Below, in pieces: positions 57,250 to 64,000 of a stretch of 64,000 bases of DNA (the stretch's first letter is position 1; every line of letters begins with the position of its first letter). Source of the stretch: Yamadazyma tenuis (taxonomy: Eukaryota; Ascomycota; Pichiomycetes; Serinales; Debaryomycetaceae); NCBI RefSeq assembly GCF_029203305.1, contig NC_089465.1, positions 496,001 to 560,000 on the forward strand. Direction: 5' to 3'. A model generated the notes under the pieces. The model was not told the origin of the DNA. It saw only the letters and a list, made by a program, of their open reading frames with translations, and searched no databases. Both the position numbers and the translations under genes were made by a program.

Positions 57250-57279
57250 AAAAAAAATTTGCGACTTTTGAATCTCATC
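57250..57279 (+). promoter_or_regulatory. RRPE-like and PAC-core elements upstream of SQT1
   Basis: AAAAAAAATTT at 57250-57260 and CTCATC (reverse of GATGAG) at 57274-57279, about 40-70 bases before the SQT1 ATG. The same pair is found before MAK5/BMT2 and PUF6. Confidence 0.5.
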
Positions 57280-57316
57280 CCAAGAAACAAAAACGATTTG
57301 TAATACTGCAAAACCA

Positions 57317-58552
57317 ATGTCTGCACCACAGGAATACATAAACGAAGAAGAGCCTGAAGAAGAGTTTCTTCGTGCCGAAGAAGTGGGCGAAGAGGTGCCT
57401 GATGACACCAACCTTCCACCACCAGATGATGAAGATGACGAAGATATCGATATGGAGCAGGACATTACGATAGACTTATCCAACAACTCCTGGACGTATT
57501 TCGACCAGCACAAAGACTCGATTTTCACAATATTCCGTCACCCAACGTTACCCATGGTGGTGACCGGTGGGGGTGACAACACAGCATATTTGTGGACGAC
57601 CCATACACAACCTCCCAGATTTGTAGGAGAATTGAGTGGTCATAAAGAGTCTGTGGTTGCAGGAGGTTTCACCAGCGACGGGAAGTACGTGGTGACGGCT
57701 GACATGAATGGGTTCATCCAGGTGCACAAGAGCAGTAAAGGGGGCCAAAGATGGATCAAATTTGGTGAGTTACAAGAAGTCGAAGAAGTATTATGGGTCA
57801 GGGTTCACCCTAGATTACCATATTTTGCATTCGGTGCCACTGACGGGTCCGTATGGGTGTACCAGATTGATGGAGGGTTAGTCCAAGTAATGTCTGGATT
57901 TCTGCATACGTTGGAGTGTAATGCTGGAGACTTTATCGATAAGGGGACAGAAGAACTTTTTCTTGTAACGGTGTCAGAGGACGGTTCAGTCATCAGTTGG
58001 AACTGTTTTACCGCCCAAGTGGTGTACAAGTTGCTGCCTCATGATGAATTCAAGGGAGTTGAAAGTCCTTGGGTTTCTCTCAGTGTGTTTGAGAACAAGA
58101 TGGCCGTGGGAGCTAGAGACGGTAATTTAGCCATCATCAACTATGATACGGGTCGACTTGTGCACAGTGTAAAGACTTTGGAGAACATTGACGATGTGGC
58201 CGAACTTTCTGTTGAGGCGCTAAGCTGGTGCCAGACTCCTTCTATCAACTTGTTGGCAGTAGGGTTGGTTTCCGGAGACTTGTTACTATTCGATACTTTG
58301 CAGTGGCGTGTACGGAATTCAGTCAAGTTGGAGGACACTATCACCAAGTTGAAATTCCTCGCCAACACACCGGTGTTGATTGGCTCGTGTATGAATGGCC
58401 GTATATACAAATGGGATGCTCGTACCATGAAAGAGCTTTTTGTGGGATATGGCCATAACATGGGAGTGTTAGACTTTGCGGTGTTGGATGATGGTAAGGT
58501 TGCCACCGCTGGTGATGAGGGGGTGTCATTGGTGTTTGCTACCGAGCAGTAG
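57317..58552 (+). CDS. SQT1: WD40 chaperone of ribosomal protein uL16, Sqt1
   Basis: 411 codons from the ATG at 57317. An acidic N-terminus (Glu/Asp-rich, about 1-50), then eight WD-type repeats: HPTLPMVVTGGGDNTAYLW, GHKESVVAGGFTSDGKYVVTADMNG, FAFGATDGSVWVYQ. Sqt1 captures nascent uL16 (Rpl10) and hands it to late 60S subunits in the cytosol. It has an acidic start as in the family. Divergent from the RER2-type gene and next to PRI1. Confidence 0.93.
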   Translation: MSAPQEYINEEEPEEEFLRAEEVGEEVPDDTNLPPPDDEDDEDIDMEQDITIDLSNNSWTYFDQHKDSIFTIFRHPTLPMVVTGGGDNTAYLWTTHTQPPRFVGELSGHKESVVAGGFTSDGKYVVTADMNGFIQVHKSSKGGQRWIKFGELQEVEEVLWVRVHPRLPYFAFGATDGSVWVYQIDGGLVQVMSGFLHTLECNAGDFIDKGTEELFLVTVSEDGSVISWNCFTAQVVYKLLPHDEFKGVESPWVSLSVFENKMAVGARDGNLAIINYDTGRLVHSVKTLENIDDVAELSVEALSWCQTPSINLLAVGLVSGDLLLFDTLQWRVRNSVKLEDTITKLKFLANTPVLIGSCMNGRIYKWDARTMKELFVGYGHNMGVLDFAVLDDGKVATAGDEGVSLVFATEQ

Positions 58553-58621
58553 ACTTTACAATTCGTTGCTCATGATACTCAGGTGTTGATAGTTTTTTTT
58601 GCAGCTATTTAGAAAACGCAA

Positions 58622-58627
58622 ACGCGT
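58622..58627 (+). promoter_or_regulatory. MluI cell-cycle box upstream of PRI1
   Basis: ACGCGT at 58622-58627, 47 bases before the PRI1 ATG, in an AACGCGTCGCG context. MCB elements are bound by the MBF factor for G1/S expression of DNA replication genes, which PRI1 is. Confidence 0.6.
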
Positions 58628-58674
58628 CGCGATGCGAAAACATAAATACATTTCATTCAATACATACGTTCTTT

Positions 58675-60042
58675 ATGACTGTGGACGTGGCCATCAACTC
58701 CGACGACGTGGCTCCAGCGATGGCATCCTACAGGCCTTCAGAAGCAGATATGCGGTTTTACTACCTGAGACTCCTCCCGTTCCGTTACGTGTTCCAGTGG
58801 TTGAACCATTCGCCCAAACCCACCAAGGACTTCACCATGAGAGAATTTGCCTACGAACATAGAACCGGCGCGTACCAGCGGTACAACTCGTTCACGTCGC
58901 AAGAGGACTTCAAGAACTCAGTGGTGCTGGCAAACCCAACCAGATTTGAGATCGGTGCCGTCTACTCGGTGAATCCCAAAGAAAGGAAGAACTTGCCCAA
59001 GAATGCTTTGAAGCCGTTGGCCAAGGAATTGGTGTTTGATATCGATTTGACCGATTATGATGATATCAGAACATGTTGTTCTGGGACTGATATCTGCAAG
59101 AAATGTTGGAAGTTTATCAATGTGGCTACAAAGATCATTGACACTGCATTAAGAGAGGATTTTGGCTTTAAGCACTTGATCTGGGTGTTCTCAGGAAGAA
59201 GAGGAGCCCATTGCTGGATAAGTGATAAGAGGGCTCGTGAGTTGGACGAGACTGTTAGACGATCGATTGTCGAGTACCTTGATATTTTGGGGTCAAAGCA
59301 ATTAAAAATGGGCAAACAGTCATTGAATTTGAAGAGGCCCTTTCATCCTCACATTGAGAGATCGTTCAACCTCTTGAAAGGAGATTTCATCGAGATCATC
59401 TTAGAGGATCAGGATCCTTGGAGAAACAATCAGGAACACATCGACGAGTTATTATCTTTCATTCCTGAAAAGTCGTTACAGGAAGACTTACAAAGCCAGT
59501 GGAAGGGCAAGTCCAGTAGCTCGAAGCAAAAGTGGGAAGATATCAATGTCACTGCCAGAAAGTTGTTGAAGAATCAGGTGCAGTTGAATATGTTGAACGA
59601 AGCTAAAAAGGATATTATTATCTTCTACTTGTATCCCAGATTGGATATTGAGGTGTCCAAGCAGGTGATTCACTTGTTGAAATCTCCTTTCTGTATTCAC
59701 CCAAGCACCGGGAATATATGTGTTCCTTTTGACCCACATTCCAATATCTCAGGCAATAAGGATGATGATAGCTATGGATTCAATCCAATGAATGCCCCCA
59801 ACTTGCGGAAATTGCAAGATGAATTGGAAATATGGGACACCCGCAGGGTAAGTGACTCTAGCCAAACTCTCGCTTCTGAGTACGATATTTCAGATTCCGA
59901 AGCTAATGATAGAAGGTTAGCTGATTACGAAAAAACAAGCTTAAAACCATATGTGAACTATTTTGCCAAGTTTGTTAACGGACTAGTGAAAGATGAGTTG
60001 TCCAGTGCTTCCAAGAGAACGAGAGACGAGCTCGAGTTTTGA
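58675..60042 (+). CDS. PRI1: DNA primase catalytic (small) subunit Pri1
   Basis: 455 codons from the ATG at 58675. Hallmarks: YRLLPF-like start and WLNHSPKPTKDF; ELVFDIDLTDYDDIRTCC with the two catalytic Asp (FDIDLTD); the zinc-binding CCSGTDICKKC; WVFSGRRGAHCW. It synthesises RNA primers for DNA polymerase alpha. The MCB upstream fits S-phase expression. CTG codons at 58765 and 58927 align with polar positions, fitting Ser. Confidence 0.97.
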   Translation: MTVDVAINSDDVAPAMASYRPSEADMRFYYLRLLPFRYVFQWLNHSPKPTKDFTMREFAYEHRTGAYQRYNSFTSQEDFKNSVVLANPTRFEIGAVYSVNPKERKNLPKNALKPLAKELVFDIDLTDYDDIRTCCSGTDICKKCWKFINVATKIIDTALREDFGFKHLIWVFSGRRGAHCWISDKRARELDETVRRSIVEYLDILGSKQLKMGKQSLNLKRPFHPHIERSFNLLKGDFIEIILEDQDPWRNNQEHIDELLSFIPEKSLQEDLQSQWKGKSSSSKQKWEDINVTARKLLKNQVQLNMLNEAKKDIIIFYLYPRLDIEVSKQVIHLLKSPFCIHPSTGNICVPFDPHSNISGNKDDDSYGFNPMNAPNLRKLQDELEIWDTRRVSDSSQTLASEYDISDSEANDRRLADYEKTSLKPYVNYFAKFVNGLVKDELSSASKRTRDELEF

Positions 60043-60179
60043 TTTACGAGCTTGAGTTATTTATACGTAATGTTGAACCAGTTGTATTTAATATATGGTG
60101 CTATGTGATTGGGTTTGTTTTAACTTTGGTGCTATTTTTTTCTAAAAATTAGTGCTATGGTACATTATAAATAATTTGT

Positions 60180-62951
60180 TCACATGATGATACAATTGCC
60201 TTGCTTCTGAGAGTCATCCTTGGGGTTGATGTCGTCCAAGGTTCCACTATTGTTCTTGATAATAATCGTCTCCTCCTTTGGTACTGTATCATCCACAAGC
60301 GTGGACATTTCCGAATTGTCTTCATTTTCATAGTGATACCACTCCAAATACTCCAACTCTTTGTTGTACCGGACAACACCCGAACTTAAGTAAATATCGT
60401 GGTAATTCAACTTTGGATAGTGCCATTTGGGGACGTATATAACTGTAGGACATGAGCCGGTATCGCCTTTCTGGATAGACACCGTCAAGGAGAACCTGAC
60501 GGTTCTCATATCAAACTCGGTTGCAATAAGGTCTCCGCAGCATGCCACTACGTATGGTCTGATAATAGCACCGGCCGCACGTACTCCGTCTGGGGAAGGA
60601 TAGCACTTCTTGCTGTGTCTGTACTTGACGTTATCTGCTGTCCAGAAAATCAAAGATGCATCTTGAATGGATCTAAGGTCATCTTCATCATCATCTATGT
60701 TCTGCTTCAGAACCTCAAATTCTTCAGCTTCAATGCTTCCCTTGTCGTCTTCAATTTCTTCTATTTGGGTGATTTCCTCCTTTTCGCTGGAACCTTTAAT
60801 CTTGTGTTTCAAAGTGTGAACCTTAGAGTTGATTCTTCTCGCACGGGTGTTCTTCAATAGAGAGGCAGTGGTGGAAACACTGGATGTCAATATATCACCC
60901 AACGATGTTTGACTGGTAAACGAAAGATTTCTATCTTCAGCACTCCAGAATGAAAAATCCTCATTATTCCACCGGTCTCCCCATTTATGGCAATTGGTAG
61001 AATTATAGCACCAGTACGTATGAGACATAGCCAGGCCCTCTAAAGCATAACTTAAAGCATCCAATGCTAAAGTCTGGGATGAATACCGACCATTAGTATA
61101 TGCTCTTTTATCGTCCATGTCAAAAGGCATACCGGTTTCCGACATCAATATTGGAATGCTTCCCAAATAATCTTCACACTCCTTCTTCATTTCGTTAAAC
61201 TGTTTCTTCATACAGTTACGTATAGCTCTCTCTCCAAAAACAATGCCCAAGACTGGGTTGAGGTAGCGACCTCTCATGATACCAAGGGTGTCCACATTGT
61301 ATCTGGGGTTCCATGTTTTGAACATCAAAGACATTCCATCGTAGTAATGAGGACAGTAGATGGTTTTCTTGTCCACAATACCTCTGGGGTCCGTCTTCAA
61401 GTTTGGTGGAATTTCTAATACTGGCGGCTGTATCATGAAAAACACATCTGGGGTGATTGAGCGGATGGTCTTCTTGAACTTGGCGACAAAATCAACAAAA
61501 TTGTTGTTGATAAAGAACTCCATGTCGATTTTTGTTGGCTTTACACCGCTATACATCTTGAAGTTATGCTTGGCCGCAAACTGGTTGAAGAAATTGGGCT
61601 TCTGTAACTCACAAATAGCATTCTGTTGCATCTTTTCTTCGATGCTCATCGATGGAAGTGACTTAAAATCCACCTCATTGTAACTCCACACCCCGATTTG
61701 CTGGAAAACACACTCTCCAATGATCCACTCGGGACTTCTTTCCCATCCGTACCGGGCGTCAATTGCATGGGCCTCTTCAATAGTCAACCAGGCTCTTTGT
61801 CCATTTGGATCCACACACTGGGTACCATATTTCTGTGGCCCAGCCAACGAAATCCGGTAAACATCCACCTCACATGGCAATCCCATCCCAAGCTTGAAAC
61901 ACTGGTATACAGTGGGGGTGGTTCCCACCCGCAACTGTTGACTGGCCGGGATTTCCCCTAAATGGGTGTTGCCCATCAACCCACAATTAGGCTCATTGAC
62001 GGTCTCAAACCCAAATAACGTCCCGTCCTCGATCATTTCTCGATTAGACTTTGAAACCCGCATCCAGAAGTGCTTGATACTCTTGAAAAAACATCCTTGT
62101 AAGTACGCCTGCACGTTCTGGCCGTTGATTTTAAATTGAGGAAAGTAGTTCTTTCCGGAAAAAAACATGGTGAACATCACCAACGAGGCCAACCGCCTGT
62201 AGTTGGTGGGCCAGATCATCTTCGGAAAGGTGTCAGTATCATCATCAGGATGGAACCGGGGCTCGTTGTGGAGAATCGCTGCTTCCGTTTGGGAAAATCG
62301 CTTAGGCTGGAGCCCAGCAGCATATAGAGTCCACATCGGCGCCCCGCTACCGCCACTGAATCGTGACCATACGTCCTGGTGCACATCTATGAAAACATAC
62401 AATCCACCCACACTATGAATCACCTCCAAAATTTTGGTGGTGTAGTCAATAAACTCTTCGTCATAAATCCCCGGACCTTTGTGCTCCAAGGCTTCCCAGG
62501 TGATGATGTACCGAATGGTATTGTAACCCCATGACTTAATTCGAAGAAAATGCAGTTCTGCTTCATCGAGCAGGAACGGGCGGCCCACAAAGCTCACATT
62601 GTCACCATCAAAAAACACATTGTCGGTGTCGGTAGCGTCTCCTTTATAGGTGGGCATATTGGGAGTAGCAGGCAACTTGGCGGCACTGTCGAGGTTGATG
62701 CCCTTTAGCGTGATCAAACGGCCGTGGTGGTCCACCAAGTATCCCTTTTCATTGGTCGAGAGACGCTCACATTCAAGTATACTGTTGGAGTTCTTAGTGG
62801 TTGCTGGGGCCTCGAGGATGGGCTCCAGGTCAGGGTACAGATGGCGCAAGGACCGCACACCCGAGAGCGACACCTTGGAGGTGGTATTGTACAAGCTGAT
62901 ACGGTTGTTTATTGCATCCTGGGCCTCCTTGAAATAGTAGAGTCCTTTCAT
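60180..62951 (-). CDS. EGH1: Steryl beta-glucosidase / glucosylceramidase-like GH5 enzyme (Egh1 type) with CaaX end
   Basis: 923 codons from the ATG at 62951; the frame opens slightly earlier only from a GTG. GH5 core: YNTIRYIITWEALEHKGPGIYD, the acid/base Glu in ETVNEPNCG (about residue 320), and the nucleophile Glu in LMSETGMPF (about 605). A charged C-terminal region includes acidic and basic stretches. Fungal EGCrP2/Egh1 enzymes hydrolyse ergosteryl beta-glucoside. The C-terminus is CIIM, a CaaX box with a Met favouring farnesylation, which would anchor the protein to membranes. Convergent with PRI1. Confidence 0.9.
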   Translation of the reverse strand: MKGLYYFKEAQDAINNRISLYNTTSKVSLSGVRSLRHLYPDLEPILEAPATTKNSNSILECERLSTNEKGYLVDHHGRLITLKGINLDSAAKLPATPNMPTYKGDATDTDNVFFDGDNVSFVGRPFLLDEAELHFLRIKSWGYNTIRYIITWEALEHKGPGIYDEEFIDYTTKILEVIHSVGGLYVFIDVHQDVWSRFSGGSGAPMWTLYAAGLQPKRFSQTEAAILHNEPRFHPDDDTDTFPKMIWPTNYRRLASLVMFTMFFSGKNYFPQFKINGQNVQAYLQGCFFKSIKHFWMRVSKSNREMIEDGTLFGFETVNEPNCGLMGNTHLGEIPASQQLRVGTTPTVYQCFKLGMGLPCEVDVYRISLAGPQKYGTQCVDPNGQRAWLTIEEAHAIDARYGWERSPEWIIGECVFQQIGVWSYNEVDFKSLPSMSIEEKMQQNAICELQKPNFFNQFAAKHNFKMYSGVKPTKIDMEFFINNNFVDFVAKFKKTIRSITPDVFFMIQPPVLEIPPNLKTDPRGIVDKKTIYCPHYYDGMSLMFKTWNPRYNVDTLGIMRGRYLNPVLGIVFGERAIRNCMKKQFNEMKKECEDYLGSIPILMSETGMPFDMDDKRAYTNGRYSSQTLALDALSYALEGLAMSHTYWCYNSTNCHKWGDRWNNEDFSFWSAEDRNLSFTSQTSLGDILTSSVSTTASLLKNTRARRINSKVHTLKHKIKGSSEKEEITQIEEIEDDKGSIEAEEFEVLKQNIDDDEDDLRSIQDASLIFWTADNVKYRHSKKCYPSPDGVRAAGAIIRPYVVACCGDLIATEFDMRTVRFSLTVSIQKGDTGSCPTVIYVPKWHYPKLNYHDIYLSSGVVRYNKELEYLEWYHYENEDNSEMSTLVDDTVPKEETIIIKNNSGTLDDINPKDDSQKQGNCIIM

Positions 62952-63097
62952 GGTCACAAATAAACAGTGTTAAGATGAACGTTTTTGGCACCTCTTGTGA
63001 TTTTGCTTAAATCGCGGAGAAAATTTTTAGTGTGAAATATTGAATATATTCGGCTGCAGATGGCTGCAAAAAAACCTACGCGCAACACCAACATAAC

Positions 63098-64000
63098 CTA
63101 TTTATTCCGGTTATCACCCAACACCAGCTTTTTGTGACTAATGTGGCTGCTGAGCCGCCATGCATCCTCCGTACGAAACTTATCATGAAGCGGTACGATT
63201 TTGTGCCGTTTGCTGGGGTTGGCCGCGTCTGCTGCCAGAAAGTACGTGGGAGCTGCTTCCATCAACTGCTGGGGAAGAATGGCGCTGGCACAGTGCATGT
63301 ACTCGCGGGAAGTGAGCACAAGCGTGTGATATATCACATAATCGGGATCTTTGTTCTGGAGGGCACTGGACGGGTGTAAGTACACTGGTGTATTTTCGAC
63401 AAGGGTTTTATATCCATCTTGGTGGTCTCGTTTGGCCGAGTTCTTGAAGAACCCCGAGCACAACGCCCGTAGTACCCGATCGGTGTCCATCGCACACAGA
63501 AGGATCGGACTGTTATTTTTGTGCATGATTTTGGAGAGCTGGCTCTTAACTTCCTGGGCTCTACGCATGCTTCTCTCTTGAATGAAGTTCTCCTGGCACC
63601 ACGTCCGGTTATATCCATTAAGAGCCCACGAGCGGTAGACGTTAAGGAGAGTGAGGTGGTCACCCGACGAGTGGTTGAACCGCGCCCGGCGCTGGTCCGC
63701 AAGGCTCTGCTTTTGTTTAGGTCGGTAAAACACATTTTGCACCGAAAGCATCGACACTATTGTCAAAACCTCTTCTGAGCACTCATAGTCTATAGACTTG
63801 ATGACGGTCTTGGCGAGCTTGGGCTCCATCGGGAGGTCGGACATCTTCTTGCCCAATCGCGTCAAATATCCGTTATCGTCTAGTGCTTCTAGCACGTAAA
63901 GCTCTTGTAGAGCACTCAACATGGTGTGGGTTTTCGGTGGATCCATAAACTCAAAGTTCATGAGGTCGTTGATACCCATGGCCTTCAAGAGAAGGATCGT
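63098..64000 (-). CDS. PRP22: DEAH-box splicing helicase Prp22, C-terminal part (partial)
   Basis: 300 residues to the stop at 63098; the 5' part lies beyond the window. The visible piece holds the end of the winged-helix/ratchet region and the OB-fold: TILLLKAMGINDLMNFEFMDPP, SEEVLTIVSMLSVQNVFYRPKQKQ, the HLTLLNVYRSW block and YLHPSSALQNKDPDYVIYHTLVLTSREYMH. This set is specific to Prp22/DHX8 among the DEAH splicing helicases. Prp22 releases mature mRNA from the spliceosome. Confidence 0.92.
   Translation of the reverse strand, partial: TILLLKAMGINDLMNFEFMDPPKTHTMLSALQELYVLEALDDNGYLTRLGKKMSDLPMEPKLAKTVIKSIDYECSEEVLTIVSMLSVQNVFYRPKQKQSLADQRRARFNHSSGDHLTLLNVYRSWALNGYNRTWCQENFIQERSMRRAQEVKSQLSKIMHKNNSPILLCAMDTDRVLRALCSGFFKNSAKRDHQDGYKTLVENTPVYLHPSSALQNKDPDYVIYHTLVLTSREYMHCASAILPQQLMEAAPTYFLAADAANPSKRHKIVPLHDKFRTEDAWRLSSHISHKKLVLGDNRNK

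Noticed and set aside
1..64000. tRNA genes, CRISPR arrays and transposons
   Set aside because: No B-box-like tRNA motifs, no spaced repeats and no terminal-repeat element with coding capacity were noticed by eye. A tRNAscan run could still find one.

Overview
This window is nuclear DNA from an ascomycete budding yeast (Saccharomycotina). It is densely packed with mostly intron-less genes on both strands. The few introns have GTATGT or GTACGT donors, perfect TACTAAC branch points and TAG/CAG acceptors. Gene content (SEC31, DSN1, SUP45, CDC15, PEX2, PUF6, RPT2, RPL23, HIS1, PRI1, PRP22) is typical of this group. A few CTG codons sit where relatives have polar residues (CDC15, PRI1), which suggests a CTG-Ser clade yeast (Debaryomycetaceae/Metschnikowiaceae type). 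This is suggestive, not proven. If it is right, leucines encoded by CTG should be read as serine.

Layout. 1-9.5 kb: an unrecognised partial gene, a TMEM135-like membrane protein, COPII coat SEC31 and acid trehalase ATH1. 10-17 kb: kinetochore DSN1, a WD-like protein (possibly WRAP73/WDR8), mitoribosomal RSM27, a TES-type acyl-CoA thioesterase and a POM34-like nucleoporin. 16.8-25.3 kb: a hexose transporter whose upstream region is rich in Rgt1-like CGGANNA sites. Next comes an amidase / urea-type permease / Zn2Cys6 regulator cluster whose shared promoter holds phased CGG heptads and GATA sites. 25.5-32 kb: BMT2, MAK5, SUP45 and a CDC50-family flippase subunit. 32.3-35.3 kb: a large regulator that looks Crypton-derived (NDC10-domain-II-like plus GCR1_C-like). 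35.5-44.5 kb: an MDR oxidoreductase with a PTS1-like end, CDC15, PEX2, PUF6 and mitochondrial thioredoxin. 44.8-64 kb: RPT2, an SLX8-like RING protein, SLM1/2, RPL23, a WSC sensor, an orphan F-box-like gene, HIS1, a RER2/SRT1 prenyltransferase, SQT1, PRI1, an EGH1-type steryl glucosidase with a CaaX box, and the 3' part of PRP22.

Most of the window is conserved housekeeping sequence. The parts most worth a second look are: (i) the amide/urea cluster at 19.4-25.3 kb, whose local regulator becomes a complete Zn2Cys6 protein only when a 52-nt intron is removed; (ii) the Crypton-like regulator at 32.3 kb; (iii) the Rgt1-like site cluster before the hexose transporter; (iv) introns immediately after or near start codons in RPT2, RPL23 and HIS1; and (v) the CaaX terminus on the steryl glucosidase. 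Three to four ribosome-biogenesis genes (MAK5/BMT2, PUF6, SQT1) share an RRPE+PAC-like promoter signature.
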